Below are positions 27,000-36,169 of a DNA stretch of 64,000 bases, piece by piece. A program made the translations under genes and the position numbers. The notes under the pieces were generated by a model. That model was not told the origin of the DNA. It made no database searches and was given only the letters and a program-made list of their open reading frames with translations. The DNA is from Alkalimarinus alittae (GTDB lineage: Bacteria > Pseudomonadota > Gammaproteobacteria > Pseudomonadales > Oleiphilaceae): positions 930,001-994,000 of the forward strand of contig NZ_CP100390.1 of the NCBI RefSeq assembly GCF_026016465.1. Reading direction: 5' to 3'. Numbering within the stretch: the stretch's first letter is position 1; every line of letters begins with the position of its first letter.

Positions 27000-28793
27000 T
27001 TATGGTTGCTGGGTGGTTGGCTCATCAGTAAATGTTACGCCTAGTTTCTGCATGGTGTCTTGGACAATGGTGTTGGTGCTCTTTCCTTTAAGGGATTCTT
27101 GCCAAAGCTTAAGCGCTTCATCTTTATTCCCTTTTTGCCATAAAACTTCACCTAAATGGGCGGCTACTTCAGGGTCAGGGAATTGCGAGTAGGCTAATGT
27201 TAGGTACTCAAGTGATTTTTCAAGGTTGCCCATTTTGTAGTAAACCCAACCCATACTATCAAGGATTGCAGGGTTGTTTGGGTTTAGTTCATGCGCTTTT
27301 GAGATAAGGTCAAAGGCTTCCATTAGTCTTGATGTTTTATCTGCAAGGGTATAGCCCAGCGCGTTAAGTGCAACGGCATTATTGGGTTCAGCCGCTAAAA
27401 TAGTGCGTAGGTCTGCTTCCATCTCTTCAAGTCTGTTTGCTTTGTCTAGTAGCATAGACCTTGAATAGAGGAGTTTGGAGTTCTTTGGGAAGTCCATTAG
27501 TGCTATGTTGATAGAGCCTAATGCGAGGTCATCTTCGTTAATGTCGAGCAGTAGGTTAACTTCTATTAGCCAAAAGTTTTCTGCTTGGTCGGGTGCGGCT
27601 TGGCGTAATTTTTCTAGGCCCATTAATGCATCATTAAGACGTCCTTCTTGAGCCAATAAAAAACTAGCTCTAGAGATGGAGGAGTAAAAATGTGTGCCGC
27701 TTTCTACATTTAAATAATGGTGGATTGCATTACCTGTGTCTTTTTTGCTGTCTGCGATTCTACCGAGATAAAAATGAGACTCATTGGTGTGCTGCTGAGC
27801 GTCTAAAAGTAGGTTGAATTGTTCAATGGCTTCATCTTCATCTTTATTTTCTAATGAGACTAGAGCATAAGATAGCCTTAAGCCTGCAGCCTCTGGGAAT
27901 CGTTCCATTAGATCTTTGAATACTGACTGAGCCTCATCGAGTTGTTTGCTGTCGATAAGTAGTCGGCCGTACAGTGTGCCCATTTTTCGGTTTTCAGGAA
28001 AAATAACGGTCTGCTCTTTTAGGTATTGGGTGGCTTCGTCTAACTTTCCTTGGTCATAAAGTAGCCCTGCTTGTAATAGCACAGCGGGTTGAAATTCAGG
28101 GTCTTTTTTTAGTAGCGGGGCTAAGGTGGTAATGGCCTCACCGGTATGCTCGGTGTTTTTTTGCATTACGGCAAGGCTATAGATAACTTCTTTATTTTCG
28201 GGGTGTCGTTGGTATAAAGCCGTATAAAGGTTGAGTAATGTTTGCTGTTCTTCGTGTGTAAGTGTTTTTGAGTGTGCGGCTAATCTATCTAAGTCGGCGT
28301 CGCCACCTAACTCGATGATTCTCTCCATATAAACCATTGCTTCTTCATACTTCTTGTTGCGAGCATGATGGAAGGCTGCCAGTTGGTTGGCTTCTATGTC
28401 GTTAGGCTCTACTTCTGCCCAGGTTTTTGAAAGCTGGAGTTGAGCGTTGCTTGCTTTTAGAAATTGAGCAATTCGAAATGCACGCTGAATAATGGCCAGG
28501 TCTTTAGTGTCGCGGGCTTGCTGGACATAGTTTAGAAGGGTGATGTCGTAGCGTCCGCGTTGAGCTGCAATTTCTGCGGTTAACAGCGCATACATGGTTT
28601 CTGCATCAAACTCTGCATACTCGATTTCTGGGTCAGCGAGGGGGAATTGGTCGTCTGTTTGCTTGGGTGTGTTATCTACTAAATTATCTGAGGTTGGCTG
28701 CTTATTGAGTGACTGCATTGAACAGCCTGTAATCAAAGCAGAAAGTACGATAGTGGATAGCGCTTTAGAGGTGTTATTCATACTGAATTTCAT
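27000..28793 (-). CDS. TPR-repeat lipoprotein
   Basis: A 597-residue protein made almost wholly of tetratricopeptide repeats after a lipoprotein signal ending LSALITGC (Cys24). Repeats are easiest to see at the C-terminus, for example AVALNALGYTLADKTSRLME and PAILDSMGWVYYKMGNLEKS. Orthologues hold the same place between hemA and lolB in Pseudomonas and are presumed outer-membrane scaffold proteins; no exact role is known. The ATG at 28793 is preferred to an upstream TTG at 28814; another ATG at 28781 is possible. It is divergent from hemA. Confidence 0.88.
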   Translation of the reverse strand: MKFSMNNTSKALSTIVLSALITGCSMQSLNKQPTSDNLVDNTPKQTDDQFPLADPEIEYAEFDAETMYALLTAEIAAQRGRYDITLLNYVQQARDTKDLAIIQRAFRIAQFLKASNAQLQLSKTWAEVEPNDIEANQLAAFHHARNKKYEEAMVYMERIIELGGDADLDRLAAHSKTLTHEEQQTLLNLYTALYQRHPENKEVIYSLAVMQKNTEHTGEAITTLAPLLKKDPEFQPAVLLQAGLLYDQGKLDEATQYLKEQTVIFPENRKMGTLYGRLLIDSKQLDEAQSVFKDLMERFPEAAGLRLSYALVSLENKDEDEAIEQFNLLLDAQQHTNESHFYLGRIADSKKDTGNAIHHYLNVESGTHFYSSISRASFLLAQEGRLNDALMGLEKLRQAAPDQAENFWLIEVNLLLDINEDDLALGSINIALMDFPKNSKLLYSRSMLLDKANRLEEMEADLRTILAAEPNNAVALNALGYTLADKTSRLMEAFDLISKAHELNPNNPAILDSMGWVYYKMGNLEKSLEYLTLAYSQFPDPEVAAHLGEVLWQKGNKDEALKLWQESLKGKSTNTIVQDTMQKLGVTFTDEPTTQQP

Positions 28794-29141
28794 ATTGTTA
28801 TTTAGTCGCAGCAATTATTATGCTTTATGATGACACAAGAAAAAAAATAAGCCTACTATCACAAGTAAAAATTAAATGACGGTAATTTTACTAAATATCA
28901 TTTGCTTATGCGGTTAGGGCGCAATCTTTTAAGTTTGCCATTAATATTTTTAAATTAGCATGTCGTTATTTCTATTCGTAGCATTTATTGGCTTTAATCA
29001 AGGAATAATAACCCCATTCTGACTATTATCTGTCTCTCGTGACAATTATTAACAACTGTAATGCAGGGTTCTGTGGTCTTATTGCTAGGGGCCCTGTAAA
29101 ATGCGAATTATTCGAAATTCAGTAAAGGTTTTACAGATTAT
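28794..29141. promoter_or_regulatory. Divergent promoter region with a nested inverted repeat in the hemA leader
   Basis: This AT-rich gap of 348 bases separates the TPR gene and hemA. CTGTAAAA (29094-29101) pairs with TTTTACAG (29129-29136), and inside it GAATT (29105-29109) pairs with AATTC (29116-29120). The only purine-rich site near hemA (AAAGG, 29124-29128) lies within this structure, so folding could limit translation of hemA. I could not assign -35/-10 boxes with confidence. Confidence 0.45.
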
Positions 29142-30428
29142 ATGGCGTTGCTGGCGTTAGGTATTAATCATAAAACTGCCTCGGTTGCAGTACGCGAGAA
29201 GGTTGCCTTTTCGCCAGAAAAAATAGTCGCTGCGCTTCAGGAAGCTCAACAGGTTTCTGTGGTGAACGAAGTGGCTATCTTATCGACCTGTAACCGCACA
29301 GAGCTTTATTGCGCGACTGAACTTGAAGGTAGCCGAGCCTTGCTTGAGTGGTTAGGGAATTATCATGATTTGCAATTGGGCGAGCTCGAGTCATGTAGTT
29401 ATGCGCACTGGGATGAAGACGCTGCTAGGCATATGATGAAAGTTGCTAGTGGTCTCGATTCATTAGTTTTAGGCGAACCTCAAATTTTAGGGCAGTTAAA
29501 GTCTGCTTATGCCACTGCGCGTGATGCTCAAACCATCGGTGGAGAGTTAGGGCGGCTTTTCGAACAAACCTTTTCAGTTGCCAAGCGTGTTAGAACCGAT
29601 ACCGCCATTGGCGAAAACCCCGTTTCAGTTGCGTATGCTGCAGTACACTTAGCGAGTAATATATTCACCGATATGAGCAAAAATAGGGCGCTTTTAATTG
29701 GTGCGGGTAAGACCGTTGAGCTGGTGGCGCGACATTTAAAAGAAGCCGGCGTACGTGATATCACCGTTGCCAATAGAACCTTATCTAGAGCGCAAGAGCT
29801 TGCTAATGAAATTCAGGGTGATGCGATTCTTTTGTCGGATATCCCTGATCGTCTTCCGTATGCCGATATTGTTATTGCCTCAACGGCTAGTCAGTTACCT
29901 ATTTTGGGCAAAGGCGCTGTTGAGCGTGCCTTGAAGATGAGAAAGCATCGGCCGATATTTATGGTAGATATTGCTGTTCCCCGTGATATAGAACCTCAGG
30001 TTGGCGAACTACAAGACGTATATCTTTATACCGTTGATGATTTAAAACAGGTCATTGATGAGAACGTAAAATCTCGAGAAGGTGCTGCACGAGAAGCAGA
30101 GCACTTGGTTGAAAGTGGTGCTGCTGACTTTATGTTTCAAACCCGAGCGTTATCGGCCACTAGCACGCTTAAGCAGTTTCGCGGTCAGGTAGAAGATATT
30201 AGAGATCTTGAAGTAGAGAAAGCACTAAGAGTGATTCGAAACGGCGGCGACCCTGAGGCGGTACTTAAAGGGTTGGCTCGAGGTTTGACAAATAAAATTA
30301 TTCATAGCCCAACTGTTCAAGTGCGTAAAGCCTCTGCAGAAGGGCGAATAGAGGTCACTGACTGGCTAAGAGAGTTGTTTGAATTGCCGACCTCCAAGCA
30401 AGATTCTACCGCTGAAGATAAGCATTAA
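29142..30428 (+). CDS. hemA: Glutamyl-tRNA reductase
   Basis: First committed step of tetrapyrrole synthesis by the C5 route; reduces Glu-tRNA to glutamate 1-semialdehyde. The 428 residues include the catalytic Cys50 in ILSTCNRTE, the LGEPQILGQ substrate loop, a Rossmann segment ([17 protein letters not shown], about residues 184-200) for NADPH and the C-terminal dimerisation helix. It starts a rightward operon with prfA, prmC and moeB. The leader has an inverted repeat (see 28794-29141). Confidence 0.97.
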   Translation: MALLALGINHKTASVAVREKVAFSPEKIVAALQEAQQVSVVNEVAILSTCNRTELYCATELEGSRALLEWLGNYHDLQLGELESCSYAHWDEDAARHMMKVASGLDSLVLGEPQILGQLKSAYATARDAQTIGGELGRLFEQTFSVAKRVRTDTAIGENPVSVAYAAVHLASNIFTDMSKNRALLIGAGKTVELVARHLKEAGVRDITVANRTLSRAQELANEIQGDAILLSDIPDRLPYADIVIASTASQLPILGKGAVERALKMRKHRPIFMVDIAVPRDIEPQVGELQDVYLYTVDDLKQVIDENVKSREGAAREAEHLVESGAADFMFQTRALSATSTLKQFRGQVEDIRDLEVEKALRVIRNGGDPEAVLKGLARGLTNKIIHSPTVQVRKASAEGRIEVTDWLRELFELPTSKQDSTAEDKH

Positions 30429-30553
30429 AGCAGGCTGTGCCACCCTCTTTCTTTTCTGAGTATTAGATTTTCTTACTAAAATATGATTATTTCGGCTTTA
30501 ATCATATAGAATACGGTAACTTGATTTCACAGAATAATGGTAAAAACACTAAG

Positions 30554-31639
30554 ATGAAAGCATCAATAGTTGCAAAGCTGGATAACATTAGTGAGCGCTA
30601 CGAAGAAATAGCCGCTCTACTTAGCGATCCAGGTGTTATCTCAGATCAGAATAAATTTCGGGACCTGTCTAAAGAATATGCTGAACTAGAACCCGTTGTT
30701 AAGTGTTTTGCTGATTATAAGCAAGTAGATAATGATATTGAAGAAGCGAATATGCTGCTTCAAGATGGCGATGCAGATATGCGTGAAATGGCTCAGGAAG
30801 AGCTGACTGATGCAGAGTCTCGTAAAGAAGTTTTAGCGCTTGAGCTACAAAAGCTTCTATTACCTAAAGACCCGAATGATACGCACAACGTATTTCTTGA
30901 AATACGTGCGGGTACCGGTGGTGATGAGGCGGCTATTTTTGCTGGTGATTTATTTCGAATGTACTCCCGCTATGCCGAAACGCAACGTTGGAAAGTAGAA
31001 GTGGTGAGCGAAAGCCTAGGCGAGCATGGTGGTTATCGTGAAATCATTACACGGTTGGTAGGTGATGGTGTTTATGGTCAGTTGAAATTTGAGTCGGGTG
31101 CGCATCGTGTACAGCGAGTGCCTGAAACAGAATCACAAGGGCGAATACACACTTCAGCTTGCACGGTGGCGGTAATGCCTGAGGCTGATTCATTAGAAGA
31201 GATCGATATTAATAAAGGTGATCTCAGAATTGATACCTTTAGGGCGTCTGGAGCTGGTGGTCAGCACGTAAACAAAACTGACTCAGCTATTCGAATTACT
31301 CACTTGCCGAGTGGTATTGTGGTGGAGTGTCAGGATGAGCGTTCACAGCATAAAAACAAAGCTCGAGCGATGTCTCTGCTGCAGGCTAAGTTAAATTCTT
31401 CTCAGAAAGATGCCGCGGATAAAGAGCAGGCTGATGCCCGTAAGAGTTTGGTCGGTAGTGGTGATCGTTCGGAGCGAATCCGCACATATAACTACCCTCA
31501 GGGGCGTATTACTGACCACCGCATCAACCTTACGCTGTATAAATTGGCAGAAGTGACGGAAGGTGATTTAAACCCTATCATCGAACCGTTGCTGCAGGAG
31601 TATCAGGCTGATCTTCTTGCTTCATTAAGCGAAGATTAA
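30554..31639 (+). CDS. prfA: Peptide chain release factor 1
   Basis: Recognises UAA and UAG and triggers peptide release. From the ATG at 30554 it has 361 residues, as expected; an upstream TTG at 30521 would add 11 residues not in the family. The GGQ catalytic motif is at 235-237, within [13 protein letters not shown]; the codon-recognition region near [13 protein letters not shown] is intact. The next gene, prmC, methylates this Gln. Its stop overlaps the prmC start in TAATG. Confidence 0.97.
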   Translation: MKASIVAKLDNISERYEEIAALLSDPGVISDQNKFRDLSKEYAELEPVVKCFADYKQVDNDIEEANMLLQDGDADMREMAQEELTDAESRKEVLALELQKLLLPKDPNDTHNVFLEIRAGTGGDEAAIFAGDLFRMYSRYAETQRWKVEVVSESLGEHGGYREIITRLVGDGVYGQLKFESGAHRVQRVPETESQGRIHTSACTVAVMPEADSLEEIDINKGDLRIDTFRASGAGGQHVNKTDSAIRITHLPSGIVVECQDERSQHKNKARAMSLLQAKLNSSQKDAADKEQADARKSLVGSGDRSERIRTYNYPQGRITDHRINLTLYKLAEVTEGDLNPIIEPLLQEYQADLLASLSED

Positions 31640-32472
31640 TGTCTCTCAGTATTGCGGATGCGATTCGTCAGGCAGAAGTACCTGACTCAGACACGCCTGA
31701 ACTAGATAAAGAAGTATTGCTCTGTCATGTGTTAAACAAAGACAGAGCTTATCTTTTTACTTGGCCAGAAAGAATCTTAGAACAATCTCAATATGATGCC
31801 TTTTCGATCTTGCTTGAACGCCGGAATAACGGCGAACCTATTGCTTATTTAACAGGCGTTAGAGAGTTCTGGTCACTGCCACTTAAGGTTCACCCGTCTA
31901 CACTTATTCCTCGCCCTGATACCGAGCGCTTAGTAGAGGTCGCGCTTGAATTATTGCCTAATAAACCTACAAATGTTGTTGATCTCGGTACCGGTACAGG
32001 GGCAATCGCGTTAGCGTTGGCTTCAGAAAGGCCGTTGTGGTCGGTTATGGGAATAGATCAGTCTGAGGAAGCTGTTGAGTTAGCGAAAGACAATGCACGG
32101 ATTAACGATCTAGACCGAGTGGCCTTTAAGGTGGGCTCGTGGTGTGAAGGGTTAAACCCCGATAGCGTTGACTTGATGGTGAGTAATCCACCATATATTG
32201 CTGAAACTGACCCACATTTAAGCCAAGGAGATGTTCGCTTTGAACCCTTATCTGCATTGGTTGCTGCGCAAAATGGCTTGTCGGATATTGTTGATATCGC
32301 GCAGCAATCCCGTGTTTGTTTAAGGTTGCAAGGTTGGTTGATTGTGGAACATGGCTTTGAGCAAGCGAGTGATGTGCGGCAGATATTTAAAGATTGCGAC
32401 TATAGGGATGTAACAAGTTACCAAGATTTATCGGGTAATGACCGCGTCACTGTTGGGTGCTGGTTAGGATGA
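31639..32472 (+). CDS. prmC: Release factor glutamine methyltransferase
   Basis: Methylates the GGQ glutamine of release factors with AdoMet. It has 277 residues. The N-terminal helical domain contains PIAYLTGVREFW; motif I is VVDLGTGTGAIALALA; the catalytic NPPY is near residue 183 (MVSNPPYIAE). It overlaps prfA by one base, so enzyme and substrate are translationally coupled. moeB follows after 13 bases. Confidence 0.97.
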   Translation: MSLSIADAIRQAEVPDSDTPELDKEVLLCHVLNKDRAYLFTWPERILEQSQYDAFSILLERRNNGEPIAYLTGVREFWSLPLKVHPSTLIPRPDTERLVEVALELLPNKPTNVVDLGTGTGAIALALASERPLWSVMGIDQSEEAVELAKDNARINDLDRVAFKVGSWCEGLNPDSVDLMVSNPPYIAETDPHLSQGDVRFEPLSALVAAQNGLSDIVDIAQQSRVCLRLQGWLIVEHGFEQASDVRQIFKDCDYRDVTSYQDLSGNDRVTVGCWLG

Positions 32473-32485
32473 TAGGAAGGTAGTA

Positions 32486-33250
32486 ATGACATTGCGTGAT
32501 GATTACGATTTTAACGACGAGGAATTATTGCGTTATAGTCGTCAAATAATGCTACCAGCTTTTGATATTGTTGGTCAGTCTCGGCTGGCTTCGAGTCGAG
32601 TGCTTATTATCGGATTGGGTGGGCTGGGGTCACCTATTGCACTTTATTTGGCGGCTGCGGGTGTGGGTACGCTGCACTTAGCTGACTTTGATGAGGTTGA
32701 ATTATCAAACCTGCAAAGGCAAGTTGCGCATACCATGGAAGACTTAGGCAGTAAGAAAGTGGTGTCAGCGCAAAGAGCTGTCGCTCAAATAAACCCCAAA
32801 GTTAACGTGATTGTGCAGGCTGAGCGGTTAGACGGTGTCGCATTGTTAGATGCGGTATCTGAGGCAGATGTTGTGATCGATGCGACAGATAACTTTTCAA
32901 CACGGTTTGCTATTAATCAGGCGTGCGTTAAACATAAAACACCCTTGGTGTCAGGCGCTGCTATTCGAATGGAAGGGCAGGTGTCGGTGTTTGATAGCCG
33001 CACGCAGGATGCGCCTTGTTATCAATGCTTATATTCTGATATTTCAGAAGAGCAACTCACGTGCTCTGAGGCTGGCGTAATGGCGCCTCTTGTTGGGATT
33101 ATTGGTTCTGTTCAGGCGATGGAGGCTGTTAAGGTTATTTCAGGCATAGGGCAGCCTCTTGCCGGTAAATTATTAATACTGGACGCTATGACGATGGAAT
33201 GGCGTACAATGAAGCTGAAAAAAGACCCGCAATGTAAGACCTGTTCCTAG
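32486..33250 (+). CDS. moeB: MoeB/ThiF-family adenylyltransferase
   Basis: E1-like enzyme that adenylates the C-terminal Gly-Gly of a ubiquitin-like sulfur carrier (MoaD or ThiS). The 254 residues contain the nucleotide loop IIGLGGLGSPIALYLAAAG at 41-59, the zinc pairs CYQC and CKTC, and CSEAGVMAPLVG with the reactive-Cys region. Position after prmC matches moeB of Pseudomonas. MoeB and ThiF cannot be told apart by sequence alone. In P. aeruginosa murI comes next; here the neighbour is an unrelated regulator on the other strand. Confidence 0.88.
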   Translation: MTLRDDYDFNDEELLRYSRQIMLPAFDIVGQSRLASSRVLIIGLGGLGSPIALYLAAAGVGTLHLADFDEVELSNLQRQVAHTMEDLGSKKVVSAQRAVAQINPKVNVIVQAERLDGVALLDAVSEADVVIDATDNFSTRFAINQACVKHKTPLVSGAAIRMEGQVSVFDSRTQDAPCYQCLYSDISEEQLTCSEAGVMAPLVGIIGSVQAMEAVKVISGIGQPLAGKLLILDAMTMEWRTMKLKKDPQCKTCS

Positions 33251-33273
33251 TCAGGCAAAGATGAATTTATGCG

Positions 33274-34071
33274 CTAAACAGCGTTGTAATGACAGTCCTC
33301 ATAATAACAATAGTCACTTGCTAAGGTTGTTTCGGTATTGCGCTTGTGGAGTAATGCTAGCAATGACTGGCTTTCAATTATCTGAATATCACTTCTTTTA
33401 ACTGTTAAAAAGCCACTCTCTTGGAAGCGAGTGAGAGTACGGCTAATGGTCTCGGCTGTTACAAATAGGTAATGACTAATTTCTATGCGAGACATGGGGA
33501 GGTTGAAATGATCTCTTGCATAGTTTTGATGGTGCATTCTTGCCGCAATATTGAGCAAAAAATAAGCGAGTTTTTGGTCTGAGTCTAAATTGCCAATTAA
33601 CGCGGTTCTGCGGTTGGCTTCTAGCAGCGCTTGCCCCATGAGTGAAGCATGGCACTTTGCCAGTGATAGCGGTGATTCGGGCAGTTGCCAATATTTGTCC
33701 ATTGGTAAAATGAAAAGGTAGGTCGTGCACAAGGCAACGGCTTCATATGTTGACTTGCGCATGGCGGGGCCATCAAACCCTAGTAGGTCGCCCTGAAGAT
33801 AGAAACCAAGAATCATGACTCTGCCATTAATATCTGACACCTGTGTTTTTAACACGCCACTCACAACAATGCAGATGGCGCCAGGGTGATCCATGAGTTC
33901 AGTAATAGATTCACCCTTTTGAAAAACCTTAAACGAACCGTTCTGATGAAGGCTCTGTTTAAGCTCTTTAGAAAGAGGGTGGGGCCAGGCGATTGAGTCA
34001 ATTGATTGAGTACGGGCACTATTAATTTTTAATGATATGCCTGTATCATAAGGGCATATTAAATCTAGCAT
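33274..34071 (-). CDS. Crp/Fnr-family transcription regulator
   Basis: A 265-residue regulator with an N-terminal cyclic-nucleotide-binding-like barrel (GAICIVVSGVLKTQV, VMILGFYLQGDLLGFDG) and a C-terminal winged helix with ISHYLFVTAETISRTLTRF, the Fnr-type recognition helix with Glu and Arg at the DNA-contact positions. The N-terminal Cys cluster of Fnr is missing: only one Cys lies near residue 6, so oxygen sensing by a 4Fe-4S cluster is unlikely. The ATG overlaps the HPP gene stop by seven bases, so the two are an operon and may be functionally linked. Confidence 0.88.
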   Translation of the reverse strand: MLDLICPYDTGISLKINSARTQSIDSIAWPHPLSKELKQSLHQNGSFKVFQKGESITELMDHPGAICIVVSGVLKTQVSDINGRVMILGFYLQGDLLGFDGPAMRKSTYEAVALCTTYLFILPMDKYWQLPESPLSLAKCHASLMGQALLEANRRTALIGNLDSDQKLAYFLLNIAARMHHQNYARDHFNLPMSRIEISHYLFVTAETISRTLTRFQESGFLTVKRSDIQIIESQSLLALLHKRNTETTLASDYCYYEDCHYNAV

Positions 34072-35036
34072 GATTGAGTCTCCTCAGCTGACAACATATG
34101 TAATTCTCTGACCCAGTTTTTGTCTTGAAGGATCACAGTATACCGGGCCCAAATAGCAAAGCGGCCTCGCGAGCAGCTTGCTATTTCGCCTTTTCCCATT
34201 CCGCTTACCACTTCATAATAGACGTGTTGACCCGAAACTTTGGTCACTTGTCGAATTGACCAATTTAGCCCTAGCTTACCATTACTGTAGCAAACGCCCG
34301 CTGAAATAGACTTTGGTGAGATAGTAAAGTCATATGACTGGGTGTGTTGTAGAGCGCGCTCAAAAATATCACTGAGGTCTTCAGCTGAAACATCAATAAA
34401 TGAATCGAGTTGCTGAAGTGCTGCAGTAAAGTCTTCCTGGGTTAATCCATGAGCTGGTTTGGTGCGCTTATGGGCGCTAATGCGCTGAGACTTTGTGAGT
34501 CCATGCGCAGGGTAACGTCTTCTCTTAAATAGATAATTGAACGCTACAGCGGTAAGTAACAGTATAGATACATTGGTTAGAATTGGGTCGATGACAAACC
34601 CAAACCCCATGTTATGGATAGGCTCGCCACCGATAACTGCCAATAGTGCGGTCGCCCCTCCTGGTGGGTGAAGGCATCTTAGATAATACATAGCGAGAAT
34701 AGAGAGCCCAACAGCGGTAGCACTTGCTACAATGACATTGTCAAAAGACTGGAAGCAGGCGACGCCTATAATGGCCGAGATAATATGCCCACCCAGTACC
34801 GGCCAAGGTTGTGATAGCGCGCCGTGAGGTACCGCAAATACAAGTACTGCAGACGCGCCGGTTGATGCCACAATAAGGGCGGAAGGTGTAGCGCCTTCAA
34901 TTCTTAACGATAAGAGATAGACTATCGCAATACCCACTAAGCCGCCTAAAGATGAGATTAGTTTTTCCAAATGGGACGTGGTGTTTTGCTCAACCCCTAA
35001 CACTAGGGCTATTTCTCGTAACCAATAATTTGTCAT
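34065..35036 (-). CDS. HPP-family membrane protein with extra C-terminal domain
   Basis: An integral membrane protein of 323 residues. Four or five hydrophobic segments lie in the first 170 residues, with the family signature CLHPPGGATALLAVIGG near 120-136. HPP proteins are linked to nitrite transport in cyanobacteria and chloroplasts; many bacterial ones carry CBS domains. Here the last ~135 residues are soluble, lack a clear CBS pattern and are unassigned. The downstream Crp/Fnr gene overlaps it, as expected for nitrogen-oxide-related regulation, but this link is inference. Confidence 0.82.
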   Translation of the reverse strand: MTNYWLREIALVLGVEQNTTSHLEKLISSLGGLVGIAIVYLLSLRIEGATPSALIVASTGASAVLVFAVPHGALSQPWPVLGGHIISAIIGVACFQSFDNVIVASATAVGLSILAMYYLRCLHPPGGATALLAVIGGEPIHNMGFGFVIDPILTNVSILLLTAVAFNYLFKRRRYPAHGLTKSQRISAHKRTKPAHGLTQEDFTAALQQLDSFIDVSAEDLSDIFERALQHTQSYDFTISPKSISAGVCYSNGKLGLNWSIRQVTKVSGQHVYYEVVSGMGKGEIASCSRGRFAIWARYTVILQDKNWVRELHMLSAEETQSC

Positions 35037-35269
35037 GTAAAACAGGTGCCTTATCTAAAGTCTCTGATTAAGTTAGGTTAAATTGGGGTGTTAGCTTTAG
35101 CAGTTGCTCGTGAGGATTGGCTTTGAGCGGCACTATTATGGAGCGCTCGCACCAAAATACAGCGTGTCTAACAGAAAGGCAGCAGTCTATAGTTGATGTT
35201 AATAGTTGTATAATGAATATATTTAAATAAACAATTCAATATTATTGATATTAAAATACGGTAGAAATC

Positions 35270-36115
35270 ATGGATGTCGAATTAGCTCGAACGTTTCTTG
35301 AAATAATGAGTGCTGGTAGTTTTCTTGAAGCTGCTGACCGTTTGCACGTTACGCAAACGGCTGTTACTGCACGAATAAGTAGTTTGGAGGCAAAGCTAGA
35401 CTGTAAGCTGTTCGTAAGAAACCGGTCGGGCGCCAAACTCACGCCCGATGGTGAGCGTTTTGTTGATTATGCTACGTCGCTGGTGCAGTTGTGGGATAGA
35501 GCCCAAATAGAAATGAAACTACCCTCTGGTGTAGATACTCGGCTCTGTATTGGTGGGGAAACGAGCCTGTGGACACCACTAATGGTCAATTGGGTGTTAT
35601 GGGCTCAAAAGAATATAGAAAATATCGCCTTGCACACTGAAGTTGCCGACCCTGAGAATTTGATTGAAAAGCTCGGTAAGAATAGTCTTGATGCCGTTAT
35701 TGTTCATCGCCCTAATTATTACTCTGGTTTTGTTGTTGAACAGTTAATGGAAGAAAAATTAATACATGTGAGGTCTGTAAAAAATCCAACGCCTGACCTT
35801 TTTGTCGATTGGGGCCCAGCGTTCCGCGATCAATTTGATGCAGCACTGCCCCAACCAAGACAGACTACTTACTCGTTTAACTTTGGACCTCTCGCGCTAC
35901 AAGTATTGCTGCAGAAGGGGGGGAATGGTTATTTTCGTACACGGGTAGTTAAGCAGTATATTGAGCGGGGTATGCTAGAGCGGGTGCCTGGCGCGCCTGA
36001 GTTTACTCACCCTGTATACTTACTCTATAGGCAAGGAGAAATGACGGAGAGCTTACAAAAAGCACTAATGGGGTTAAGGCTGTTGGCAAGCGAAGATTCG
36101 CGCTGGTTTCTTTAA
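35270..36115 (+). CDS. LysR-family transcription regulator
   Basis: A 281-residue protein, slightly short for the family. The N-terminal helix-turn-helix spans residues 1-60 (FLEAADRLHVTQTAVTARIS, then LEAKLDCKLFVRN). The rest is the periplasmic-binding-protein-like effector domain, with VDWGPAFRDQF instead of a typical ligand pocket motif. It is divergent from the HPP/Crp pair with 233 AT-rich bases between, and convergent with phoH. LysR proteins usually control the divergent neighbour, so HPP may be a target; this is inference. Confidence 0.88.
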   Translation: MDVELARTFLEIMSAGSFLEAADRLHVTQTAVTARISSLEAKLDCKLFVRNRSGAKLTPDGERFVDYATSLVQLWDRAQIEMKLPSGVDTRLCIGGETSLWTPLMVNWVLWAQKNIENIALHTEVADPENLIEKLGKNSLDAVIVHRPNYYSGFVVEQLMEEKLIHVRSVKNPTPDLFVDWGPAFRDQFDAALPQPRQTTYSFNFGPLALQVLLQKGGNGYFRTRVVKQYIERGMLERVPGAPEFTHPVYLLYRQGEMTESLQKALMGLRLLASEDSRWFL

Positions 36116-36129
36116 TGCTAGGTTAAAGG

Positions 36130-36167
36130 ACACCACTGCAAGCGAGGTTGTTCGCTTGCAGTGGTGT
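36130..36167. terminator. Shared hairpin between convergent lysR-type gene and phoH
   Basis: A perfect 16-bp stem, ACACCACTGCAAGCGA (36130-36145) with its complement at 36152-36167, and a six-base loop. It sits between two convergent stops (36115 and 36170). Only short T-runs flank it, so it may be a termination or RNA-end-protecting hairpin. Confidence 0.7.
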
Positions 36168-36169
36168 AA

